Source: Azophilus sp965200465
GTDB lineage: Bacteria; Pseudomonadota; Gammaproteobacteria; Pseudomonadales; Azotimanducaceae
Assembly (NCBI GenBank): GCA_965200465.1
Contig: OZ241358.1
Span: 1,426,001-1,490,000 of the forward strand
Length of the DNA stretch: 64,000 bases
Reading direction: 5' to 3'
This document shows, piece by piece, positions 52,499 through 60,026 of this stretch. Each line of letters begins with the position of its first letter. Position 1 is the stretch's first letter. The position numbers and the translations under genes are program-made. The notes beneath the pieces are model-generated. The model was not told the origin of the DNA and searched no databases. It saw only the letters and a list, made by a program, of their open reading frames with translations.

Positions 52499-52758
52499 GC
52501 AGCCGTTGCCGCCAGCGCCTCCCCCACCGGAGCCTGCAGCCAACGCGGTCGCCCGATGATTCCCCCCTTGCTAGGCGAGCCCGCGAAGCATGGGTGGATC
52601 ACATAGGACAGCATCGCCAGGGAGGACTTGCCGGTGTTGCTTGGGGCGATGCGGATGGTGAGCGGACGGAAATTGGCGTTCGCCCGTGCGCTTGGGCCGA
52701 AGCCGCGAACCTGAGGCCGGTGGTTGCTGGAGATGTTGCGCTTCTTCGTGCGCGGCAT
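52495..52758 (-). pseudogene. N-terminal remnant of an AAA-family ATPase
   Basis: The 87-codon frame begins MPRTKKRNIS and contains LTIRIAPSNTGKSSLAMLSY, the N-terminal Walker A strand of a family of larger AAA ATPases. The continuation after HPCFAG becomes unrelated GC-rich coding and stops within the NadR-like gene, so only the first 60 residues look genuine. It appears to be a truncated gene, supporting that this region is a scar of deletion or insertion. It may not be expressed. Confidence 0.5.
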
Positions 52759-53017
52759 GACTGTCCTGCAAGCGCTTTTGACCAGTGCCGTTTCGGTAGA
52801 GCCATCGACCGAAGATTTGGTCCAGCCTATAGGCCGCCACCGCCAATTTCAACATCCGGGTGCCGCCGGTCGAAGGGCTGTTGGCGAAAGCCCTGCCCGC
52901 ACCCAAGCCCGCCAAGGGAGCACCATCAAGCGCTTGCTCGGCGATGGCTACGCGGCCCAAGGCGGCTTGCTCGGCGGCCACAACCGCACACTCGGCGACG
53001 CCAACGGAGACTTGAGC
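52759..53017. other. Non-coding stretch in the accessory-looking region
   Basis: The 259 bp between the ATPase remnant and the 42-aa membrane ORF hold no recognisable gene, repeat or promoter. Longer open frames on both strands here have no motifs or ribosome-binding sites. Codon use appears less regular than in flanking genes. Confidence 0.4.
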
Positions 53018-53146
53018 ATGAACGAATTCGGTTTCTGGAAATGCTTTTTCGCCGTGCTGCCGGCCCTGCTGACTAGCCAGATCATCGGCGGGCTGGTGGT
53101 TGTCTTCGGTTTGGGCAAGGCAACGGCAACCTTGTTCGGCGGCTAG
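53018..53146 (+). CDS. Predicted 42-aa single-span membrane protein
   Basis: The short ORF is preceded by GGAGA at 53006-53010, seven bases before the ATG. The product begins MNEFGFWKCFFAVLPALL and continues TSQIIGGLVVVFGLGKATA, one or two tightly packed hydrophobic helices with Lys on both sides. No family is recognised. It is the first of three small ORFs on the + strand in 650 bp. It could be a leader, holin-like or regulator peptide; this is unsupported beyond hydrophobicity. Confidence 0.4.
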   Translation: MNEFGFWKCFFAVLPALLTSQIIGGLVVVFGLGKATATLFGG

Positions 53147-53266
53147 CATGGCGAACCGAAACCCTGTACCATCTCGCTTGCGCCCTAGGCGGGGCGCGGC
53201 TTCCATCCTGGGCGCCCATGCGTCCATGCCCGCCAAGGGCGCAACCGCAACTAAGAGGGCAGACCA

Positions 53267-53486
53267 ATGAGCAAAAGCGAACAGACCGGGGGGGGGGGGG
53301 GGTACGGAAATGACGCCCCGCAAGGAACGCAAGCCGTCCGGCAAGCGGCCTTGGCGCAAGCCTCGTGTGCGGTTGATCGTGGTGGACTTCACCCTATCGG
53401 GGGGGCCAAACGCGCCGGAGTCGGATTATGAAGGGCCCGATGCTGGGCCCGGTGACCAAGACAGGTACAGAACGCCTGTGTCTTAA
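53267..53486 (+). CDS. Candidate RiPP-precursor-like small peptide, interrupted by a poly-G tract
   Basis: AGAGGG at 53254-53259 precedes ATG 53267, giving MSKSEQT then Gly codons from the G15 tract. As assembled, that frame ends at 53431. The frame that looks genuine continues from ATG 53310 to TAA 53486 (58 aa) and would join the upstream start if the tract had 14 or 17 G. It reads KRPWRKPRVRLIVVDFTLSG then GPNAPESDYEGPD. The W-x-x-P-x-V and T-L-S-G-G pattern recalls lasso-peptide leaders (YxxPxL, Thr near the cleavage site), with Glu or Asp 7-9 residues after the Gly. No maturation gene is in the window. Its stop overlaps the next ORF (TAATG). Confidence 0.45.
53288..53302 (+). repeat. 15-G homopolymer tract in a coding region
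   Basis: Fifteen consecutive G lie seven codons into the small ORF starting at 53267. Their length decides whether that start is in frame with the 58-codon downstream reading frame: 14 or 17 G would join them, 15 does not. Such tracts slip readily during replication and are also common sequencing or assembly errors. Confidence 0.95.
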
Positions 53487-53641
53487 TGGCGAAACGGAAC
53501 ACTGCAAAACCGCGCAAACGCTTGGTGACTTGCGCCGAGGCGGACGGAACCGAATTCACCCATGCGGGGCCAGTGCCTGTTGGTTCTCCCTTCACGCCTA
53601 GAAAGGCACTGGCCCCGCGCATTGACGCGCCCACGGAATGA
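53486..53641 (+). CDS. Predicted 51-aa basic peptide, coupled to the preceding ORF
   Basis: ATG at 53486 overlaps the preceding TAA (TAATG), an arrangement that favours re-initiation. The product begins MAKRNTAKPRKRLVTCAEAD and ends RKALAPRIDAPTE, with basic residues, one Cys and several Pro. No family recognised. A perfect 15-bp inverted repeat lies in its 3' half. It could be a second small component of the same locus or a chance frame. Confidence 0.35.
   Translation: MAKRNTAKPRKRLVTCAEADGTEFTHAGPVPVGSPFTPRKALAPRIDAPTE
53564..53618. repeat. Perfect 15-bp inverted repeat with 25-nt loop
   Basis: GCGGGGCCAGTGCCT (53564-53578) and its exact reverse complement AGGCACTGGCCCCGC (53604-53618) flank 25 bp. 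It lies inside the 51-codon ORF and could form a stable RNA hairpin. It lacks a T run, so it is not an ordinary intrinsic terminator; a transposon end or regulatory structure is possible. Confidence 0.8.
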
Positions 53642-53897
53642 CCCGCCCCAAGGCCAACCAGCTGGGCTGGCGGCGTGCTAACGAGGTGGGACAAGCCCCC
53701 GCACACCCCGCCTTCCCATGCTCCGCGCCCTTGGGCTTGGATGCGGTGACGGCGCTGTGCGCATCCCGGACGATCGGGCGCTCCCCTCAAAAAGTCCGAT
53801 AAGGCGGTGATCCCGTTCAACCGGATGCGGGCGGCCCCACCCTGTGGCAAAATTCGCGGTTGCGGCGCCGGCGCCGTGTTCGTGATTGGAGGGCCGC

Positions 53898-54599
53898 TTG
53901 GCCAAATGCATCGCCATTGTTGAGGACGACCCGGACCAGAGGGTCAACTACGCGGACGCCATCATCAAGAAGGGCTACGAGGTGGTGGCCTACGGCAGCC
54001 GCCAGGAGGCTCGGGACTGCATGGCGGAAGACCTGCCGGATTTGGTGATTCTGGACATCATTCTGGGCGAGGAGGTGGACGCCGGCTTCCAGCTCTGCCG
54101 GGAGCTGCTGTCCAAGTCCCCCTCCCTGCCGGTGATCTTCCTCACCGAGCGCATCAACGAGATCGACAAGATCTCCGGGTTGCGCCTCGGCGCCTGGGAC
54201 TATCTGCCCAAGCCGATTTCCCTGGACTACTTGGCGGAGCGCATCTCCTCCCTGCTGCGCATCAGCGAGGTGCGCCTAGAGAACGCCGAACGGGAAAGCT
54301 CCACCGCCCGGCGCATCGGCCGCCTCACCTTGGACGAGAAGGCGCTGCTCGTTTCCTGGCGGGGGCATCGGATCGACCTTTCCGGCACCGAATTCCGCAT
54401 GCTCGCCAACTTGGTGCGGGCCCCCGGCCACGCCGTCAGCTACGCCACGCTGATGAACGCCACCATGCAGAGCTTGGTGACCAACAACACCATCAACACC
54501 CACATGCGCAACATCCGCAAGAAGTTTGAACTAGCTGACGCCGACTTCGACTGCATCAAGAGCGAATACGGCTTCGGCTATAGGTGGACGCTGCAATGA
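53898..54599 (+). CDS. pdsR: Sortase-system-type response regulator (PdsR-like, OmpR family)
   Basis: The 233-aa protein has a receiver domain (IAIVEDDPDQRVNYADAI, phospho-Asp in LVILDIILGEE, conserved Lys in YLPKPISLDYL) and a winged-helix DNA-binding domain (LTLDEKALLVSWRGHRIDLS, NTINTHMRNIRKKF, YGFGYRW). The partner kinase overlaps by three bases. Both resemble the regulators of the 'proteobacterial dedicated sortase' system. The TTG at 53898 has GGAGG at 53888-53892; an earlier TTG at 53886 is possible. Confidence 0.82.
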   Translation: MAKCIAIVEDDPDQRVNYADAIIKKGYEVVAYGSRQEARDCMAEDLPDLVILDIILGEEVDAGFQLCRELLSKSPSLPVIFLTERINEIDKISGLRLGAWDYLPKPISLDYLAERISSLLRISEVRLENAERESSTARRIGRLTLDEKALLVSWRGHRIDLSGTEFRMLANLVRAPGHAVSYATLMNATMQSLVTNNTINTHMRNIRKKFELADADFDCIKSEYGFGYRWTLQ

Positions 54600-56806
54600 A
54601 GCTGCTGAAGCGCTTGCGCGGCCCGCGCATCGGCACCAAGCTCATGCTGCTGAGCCTGACCCTTCTGGCGGTGCCCTGGTTCAGCTATCGGCAGTTGCTG
54701 GAGATGGAGCGGCTGCTGGTTGAGGGCCAGTCGCAGGCGCAACTGCTGACCGCGGAGGGCATTTCCACCCTGTTCAACGGCCGCGAAGACCTGTTCAACG
54801 ACCTTCCGGTGACGATCGAGGACTACGAGTCCCTCTTCGCCCATCCCCTTGAGAACAACATCCGCCTGGACGGCAGCTATGATGATTGGGGCGACGAGGA
54901 CGGCGAGCGGCTGCTGCAGTTCGGCCCGCCCGCCGGGGACGACGGCGCCTTTAGGCTTGCCCTGGGCGAACGGGCCGGGCAGCTGCACGTCTTCGTGGAG
55001 GTGGACGACCCCAACATCGTTTATCGAAACCCGGACTATCTGCGCTTGGACAACGCCGACCACCTGCGCCTTTCGTTCATCCGCTCGGACGGCGGCGACG
55101 GCCGCATCAGCCTGGTGTTCGCCGAACCCGGCGTCGTCAGCGCCTACGCCATGGACCAAGACTGGAAGTTCGCCACCACCGGCGCGCCGGAAACAGCCGT
55201 TTCCGGCTTCATGGCCCTCACCAAATCCGGTTGGGCCTTGGAGTTCCGCCTGTCCTTGGAGCTATTGGGGTCCCGCCGCTATTTCGCAGTCTCCGCAGCC
55301 GATGTGGACGATGCGCAAACCAGGCAACTGGCCAACCTGACCCAAACCCTGCCGAAAGCCGGCAAGGAGAGCTTCAACCTGGTGGTGCTGCGCTCGCCGG
55401 AAGTTCTGAACATCATCCAGGGGCTAGGCTACTCCGGGGCGCACATTCTGGTCATTGACGCCCAGCAGCGGGTGCGGGCGGAGTCCGGCACCCACATCGC
55501 CCCAACGCCCGCCGCGGAGGGCGACTTCCTCTCCAGACTCATTCACCAGGGGTTTGAGGCGATACGCCCCCTGGTGCATCAGGTCAGCACCTTGACGGCT
55601 TGGGAAAACGCCGGCGGCGGCCCGTCCTCCCTGACCGCCAATGAAGTCATCAGCGCCTCCTTGGACGGCCGGCCCATGGCCGTGCGCCGCGCCGTTGACG
55701 AACAGTTGGAGATCATCATGGCCACCCATCCCATCGTCTCCAAGGATGCGGTCATCGGCACGGTGGTGGTGGAGCAGAACATCGACGACATCTTGAGTTT
55801 CCAAAGGGCGGCGCTGGAGCAGGTGATCCTGCTGTCCGTCGTCAGCCTGCTGGCGGTGCTGATCGCTCTGCTGGCGTTCGCCGGGCGCTTGGCTTGGCGC
55901 ATTCGCCACCTTCGCCAGGAGGCGAGCACCGCCATCGACCGCTACGGCCGCCTGCAGGCGACTGCCCTGCACAGCGAAATAGACAGCGGCGACGAGATCG
56001 GCGATTTGGCCCGCAGCATTTCCAACATGCTTTCCAAGCTGCACCAGCACAACCATTTTCTGGAAAGCATGCCGCGCACCCTGCGCCATGAAATCAACAA
56101 TCCCCTCAATACGTTGAGCACGTCCTTGCAGAACCTCGCCGAGGAAACCCCCGGGGTGCAGGACAGCAAGTATTTGGCCAGCGCCAAGAACGGCGTCACC
56201 AGAATCGGCGCCATCGTGCAGAACCTGGCCGACGCGGCCAACCTGGAGGAATCGTTGAAGGCGGAGGAGCTTGAGGCGGTGGACATACAAAGGCTGCTCA
56301 AGAGCTACGTCGCCAATTGCGCCTCGATCAACCCAAACTGCAAATTCATCTACGTCGGCGTTCAAGGGCCGGTTTACGCAAAGGTGTCGGACTACCGGAT
56401 AGAGCAGTTGCTCGACAAGATCATCGACAACGCCATCGACTTCCATCGTCCCGGCAGCCCGATCACCGTTCAGCTTGACGTTCGGCGGGATTGCCTGCGC
56501 ATCGTGGTGGCCAACCGCGGGCCGGTGCTGCCGGATGATTCCGGCAAGTCCCTGTTCGACTCAATGGTCAGCCACCGGGGGCCGCAGAATCGGCTGCACT
56601 TCGGTTTGGGGCTCTATGTGGTGCGGGTCATCGCCGAACACCACGGCGGCTACGCGAGGGCGTTGAACCTAGTCGATGGCAGCGGCGTGGCGGTGATGGC
56701 GGAACTGCCCCTAGCCGAACCGCCGGCCGCGCCGGCCGCGCAAACGGAGCAGGCGGCGGCGGCGGAACCGGACGATCACGCCAGCCTGTACAGAGCGGCC
56801 AGCTGA
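54596..56806 (+). CDS. pdsS: Sortase-system-type histidine kinase (PdsS-like)
   Basis: The 736-aa protein begins with a transmembrane helix (LMLLSLTLLAVPWFSYRQLL). A large periplasmic sensor follows, whose first part, NIRLDGSYDDWGDEDG and LRLDNADHLRLSFI, looks like a CBM9 carbohydrate-binding fold. A second helix (VILLSVVSLLAVLIALLAFA) leads into HAMP and the phosphoacceptor LRHEINNPLNTLSTSLQNL. The ATPase domain has IIDNAIDFHRPG (N box) and HFGLGLYVVRVIAEHHGG. This order fits the sortase-associated kinase family. No sortase or sortase-target protein is in the window. Confidence 0.82.
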   Translation: MKLLKRLRGPRIGTKLMLLSLTLLAVPWFSYRQLLEMERLLVEGQSQAQLLTAEGISTLFNGREDLFNDLPVTIEDYESLFAHPLENNIRLDGSYDDWGDEDGERLLQFGPPAGDDGAFRLALGERAGQLHVFVEVDDPNIVYRNPDYLRLDNADHLRLSFIRSDGGDGRISLVFAEPGVVSAYAMDQDWKFATTGAPETAVSGFMALTKSGWALEFRLSLELLGSRRYFAVSAADVDDAQTRQLANLTQTLPKAGKESFNLVVLRSPEVLNIIQGLGYSGAHILVIDAQQRVRAESGTHIAPTPAAEGDFLSRLIHQGFEAIRPLVHQVSTLTAWENAGGGPSSLTANEVISASLDGRPMAVRRAVDEQLEIIMATHPIVSKDAVIGTVVVEQNIDDILSFQRAALEQVILLSVVSLLAVLIALLAFAGRLAWRIRHLRQEASTAIDRYGRLQATALHSEIDSGDEIGDLARSISNMLSKLHQHNHFLESMPRTLRHEINNPLNTLSTSLQNLAEETPGVQDSKYLASAKNGVTRIGAIVQNLADAANLEESLKAEELEAVDIQRLLKSYVANCASINPNCKFIYVGVQGPVYAKVSDYRIEQLLDKIIDNAIDFHRPGSPITVQLDVRRDCLRIVVANRGPVLPDDSGKSLFDSMVSHRGPQNRLHFGLGLYVVRVIAEHHGGYARALNLVDGSGVAVMAELPLAEPPAAPAAQTEQAAAAEPDDHASLYRAAS

Positions 56807-57678
56807 ACGTCCCCGTCCGTTGTCAGTTTGCCATCGCCCACCAAATGCGCCACTGAGGCGAGCACGCTGCGCGCCGCCGCTGGATACATGAACTCCGGCA
56901 GCTCCTTGTACATCAGCGGCACCATCGCCTCAATGCGGTGAACGCCTTGGCCGACGCAGGCCAGGACTTGCTCCTCCCGCCGGCGGCGATGGGCGATGAA
57001 GGCCCGCACATGCGGCTTGGGGTCTTCAATGCTCGGCCCATGCGTGGGCCAGTACAGCTCGTCGTCGCGCTCAAGCAGTTTCTCCAAGCTGGCGATGTAG
57101 GCTCCCATGTCGCCGTCCGGCGGCGATATGATGCTGGTGGACCAGCCCATCACATGGTCGCCGGTGAACAGCGCCTTCTCCCCCTGCAACTGGTAGCACA
57201 TGTGGTTGGAGGTGTGGCCGGGGGTGTGTATGCACTCAATGGACCAGTCGCCGCCGTGCAGAACGTCGCCGTCGCGCAGCAGGCGGTCCGGCTGAAAGTC
57301 CATGTCGCCGCCCTCCTCCACCGGCACGCCCTGTTCAAGCTTGCCGCTGCCGTGCGGGCCATAGGCGTAGGTCTTGGCGTCGGTGTGCTCCTGCAGCAGG
57401 CGGCAGCCCGGCGAATGATCGGTGTGCGTATGAGTCACTAGGATGTGGCTGATGGACTCGCCCTCCAGCCCTTCGAGCAGCATGGCGATGTGCGCACTGT
57501 CCGCCGGGCCGGGGTCTATGACGGCCACGTCGCCCCGCCCGACAATGTAGGTTCCGGTGCCGTAGAGGGTGAAGGGGCTGGGATTTTCGGCAACGATGCG
57601 TCGAATTCCGGGCGCCACCTCGGCGACTTCACCATAGACGAAGTTCAATTCGCGGCGAAACGGGATTTTCACTGCCAT
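56776..57678 (-). CDS. Metallo-beta-lactamase-fold hydrolase (LACTB2-like)
   Basis: The 300-aa protein has the metal motif LVTHTHTDHSPGCRLL, the second histidine region IHTPGHTSNHMCYQL and GDHVMGWSTSI, then YWPTHGPSIEDP. A C-terminal winged-helix-like domain (LMYKELPEFMYPAAARSVLA) matches LACTB2/glyoxalase-II-like hydrolases. The substrate may be a CoA or glutathione thioester or a nucleic acid; it cannot be fixed. It overlaps the end of the kinase gene by 31 bp on the opposite strand. Confidence 0.85.
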   Translation of the reverse strand: MAVKIPFRRELNFVYGEVAEVAPGIRRIVAENPSPFTLYGTGTYIVGRGDVAVIDPGPADSAHIAMLLEGLEGESISHILVTHTHTDHSPGCRLLQEHTDAKTYAYGPHGSGKLEQGVPVEEGGDMDFQPDRLLRDGDVLHGGDWSIECIHTPGHTSNHMCYQLQGEKALFTGDHVMGWSTSIISPPDGDMGAYIASLEKLLERDDELYWPTHGPSIEDPKPHVRAFIAHRRRREEQVLACVGQGVHRIEAMVPLMYKELPEFMYPAAARSVLASVAHLVGDGKLTTDGDVQLAALYRLA

Positions 57679-57802
57679 GGACTTTCACCGCCCAACATCG
57701 AACCCCACGCACCAGCGCCCTGAAGTTGGCCTTCACCCGCCTCCAAGAGCGCCCCAACCGACGGGGAGGCGCGAGAATACAAGCCTTTCGGCCTGAAGTC
57801 CA

Positions 57803-60022
57803 TTACTGCCAGGACTGGCGCAGCGCCCGCCATTGCGTCTCGTCCGGCTTCACGGTAAGGGCTAGGTCAAGGTAATGCCGGGCTTCGCCGCGCAGGCCGG
57901 CGTCGAACGCCTCCTGCGCCACCTCGGCAAGGCGAAGCGCCGCCTGCTCGAGCAGTTCGCCGGCTCGGGCGTTGTCCGGGTCCAGCCTTTGGATGTCCCG
58001 CAGCAGCGACACTGCGCTGGCGTCCCGCGGTTCCGTGATGAACCCCTGCCCCAGCAGTGCCTCCGCCTCCTCCAGTTTCTCGTTGATGGTGGCGAGGGCC
58101 TGCACCTGTTGGTCGAGATTGGCCTTGATTTCGTCCAAGGCGCCGGCGTCGATGCCGGCCGCCCCTGCTTGGTCGAGCAGCGCCTCCACGCCGCTGAGAT
58201 CGCCCCCTTCAAACATCCGCGCCGCATCCGTAAGCAAGCGCGAAGTGATCTCATCAAGACCCTGCAAGGCGATGCCGTTGTCAGGCGCCGTGGCCAGAAC
58301 CCGGTTGTACAGCTGCGCCGCGTTCTCTCCGGGCGGATGCACCAACAAGCCTTCGGCGCGATAGACGCCGGCTTGCTGCAGCAGTTCCTCTATGGTGGTC
58401 AAGGCGGTGGTGGCTTGCTGAATTCGCTCACGCACCAGCGCCAGAGCGGGCAGTTCGTCGTTGGCGGTCGTCGCCCTTTCCAAGTAAATGATGGCTGCAT
58501 CGACGTTGCCCTGCTCCAGGGCCCGCTCGGCCAAACCGGCGTAATGGTCGGCCAAGGCGGCAAGCTCCGTTAGGGCCTCTGGATGGCCGGGGGCAAGGCG
58601 CAGGACTTCCTGATAGGTTTGTATGGCCACCGTGGCGGCGGGAATCTGCGACAGTCCCTGATTGCGCAGCAACGCCTGGGCGGTGCCCAAAAGAGTGTTG
58701 GCCGCCCGCCTGTTTATCAGTTCGCGCTCCAAGTCCACCAACCGCTCGTCGTCCGGAAACGCCACTTCCATTTCCGCGAGATCGGCCGCCGCGCTCTCCA
58801 GATCGTTGCGCTCCAAGGCCGCCGCAACGTTCCGGCGCCACTGCTCTGATAGGTCCGCAATCGCCTGCAACGCCGCTTCGGCGCCGGAGTCCAAGGCCAG
58901 AACTCGCCGATAGCCGGCAACAATGGCCGACAACCTTCCCCCCGGGTCTTCCTGCAGGGACTGCGCCTCCGCCCAAGCGCTCTGCAGGGCGGAATCTTCC
59001 GCCAAGCCCACCTGAGCCAGCAACGTTGGCATCCAGCGTGACGGCGGCTGCAACCAGTAGAGAGCTCCTGCGGCCAGCGCCAACCCCAGGCCGGCCGCCC
59101 ACCATCCCCAGCGGAAGGGCCGTCGGCTTGGGCGGCGCTCGACGCCCCCTAGGGACTCCCGATGGACGAAGCCCAACTCGCTTTCCGTGCGCCGGATCTC
59201 CTGAGCGGTCACGGCCTCGGTTTTGACTGTGAACGACTTCAAGGAACCAGTGCGGCGCACCGCCTCCAAAGCGCTTTTGAACGCCGCGCCGGATTGGAAT
59301 CGACGCTCCGGCTCCGTCGCCAGCGCTTGCTCCAAAACCGGCTGCAAAGGCATCAGGTGCGCCGGCAGCCTTGGCGCAAAGTCCAAGAGATCGACGCGGC
59401 GCCCGAAGTTGAGGCTCGAGCCGCTCAGCACCTCCCCAGTCAGGGCGTTGTGCAGCACGGCGCCCAAGCTGAACAGGTCGGACCTGTGGTCCAAAGGAGC
59501 GCCGGCCGCTTGCTCCGGGCTTAGGAAGGCGTGTTGGTGGACCTCCGGCGACGCATCGTCGAAAGCAACCGCCTCCAAGGGACAGGGCTCCAAAAGCACC
59601 GCCTCCACCTCGGAGCGGAACAGGATGCTGGTCGGCCTGATCCCCCCAAGCACCATGTCATTCCGGTGGAGGTAGTCGAGCGCATCGCAGATGCCGCCCA
59701 CCGCCGTCAGCAGGTTGTGTACGCCCATGCCCCAAGCCAGGTTCTGGTCCAGTGTGCCGCCTTCCAAATACTCCATCACCAAATAAAGGAGCTGGCCTTC
59801 GGCGCCGATGCTTTCGATGTGGACAATATGCGGGTGCCCGAACCCCGGCTGCAGGGATCCGTGGCTGCGCAACCGATGCAGGCGATTGGCGGCGTCGCCG
59901 TCCGCGCATTGCGCAACCTTGATGGCGACGCGGCGGTAGGGATGCAGCCGCGACGCCAAATAAACGCGGGAGCGTTGGGAATGGCCTAGCTCCCGTTCGG
60001 TCTGAAAGCCGGGGATGTCCAC
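57803..60022 (-). CDS. Membrane pseudokinase (Ser/Thr kinase fold) with a TPR-like periplasmic region
   Basis: The 739-aa protein has a protein-kinase-like N-terminal domain (to about 265): VAIKV retains the ATP-site Lys35. The catalytic loop reads MVLGGIRPTSIL where active kinases have VHRDLKPxNIL, so the Asp (Gly127), Lys (Arg129) and Asn (Ser132) are lost, and the DFG position reads LLEPCP. The later LSPEQ and DHRSDLFSLGAVL motifs remain. A transmembrane helix (WAAGLGLALAAGALYWLQ, about 306-323) is followed by about 415 residues of TPR-like helices. GTG 60022 lies five bases after the MORN gene stop; GTG at 60061 is an alternative. Confidence 0.78.
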   Translation of the reverse strand: MDIPGFQTERELGHSQRSRVYLASRLHPYRRVAIKVAQCADGDAANRLHRLRSHGSLQPGFGHPHIVHIESIGAEGQLLYLVMEYLEGGTLDQNLAWGMGVHNLLTAVGGICDALDYLHRNDMVLGGIRPTSILFRSEVEAVLLEPCPLEAVAFDDASPEVHQHAFLSPEQAAGAPLDHRSDLFSLGAVLHNALTGEVLSGSSLNFGRRVDLLDFAPRLPAHLMPLQPVLEQALATEPERRFQSGAAFKSALEAVRRTGSLKSFTVKTEAVTAQEIRRTESELGFVHRESLGGVERRPSRRPFRWGWWAAGLGLALAAGALYWLQPPSRWMPTLLAQVGLAEDSALQSAWAEAQSLQEDPGGRLSAIVAGYRRVLALDSGAEAALQAIADLSEQWRRNVAAALERNDLESAAADLAEMEVAFPDDERLVDLERELINRRAANTLLGTAQALLRNQGLSQIPAATVAIQTYQEVLRLAPGHPEALTELAALADHYAGLAERALEQGNVDAAIIYLERATTANDELPALALVRERIQQATTALTTIEELLQQAGVYRAEGLLVHPPGENAAQLYNRVLATAPDNGIALQGLDEITSRLLTDAARMFEGGDLSGVEALLDQAGAAGIDAGALDEIKANLDQQVQALATINEKLEEAEALLGQGFITEPRDASAVSLLRDIQRLDPDNARAGELLEQAALRLAEVAQEAFDAGLRGEARHYLDLALTVKPDETQWRALRQSWQ

Positions 60023-60026
60023 GGGC

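Noticed and set aside
52571..53392. 273-codon minus-strand frame across the accessory-looking region
   Set aside because: Its start has no ribosome-binding site, composition is Arg/Pro/Gly-rich and no domain is visible; the small plus-strand ORFs and ATPase remnant explain the region better.
53389..53850. 153-codon minus-strand frame over the second small ORF
   Set aside because: TTG start without Shine-Dalgarno and no recognisable motif; it covers the inverted repeat and overlaps both small ORFs.
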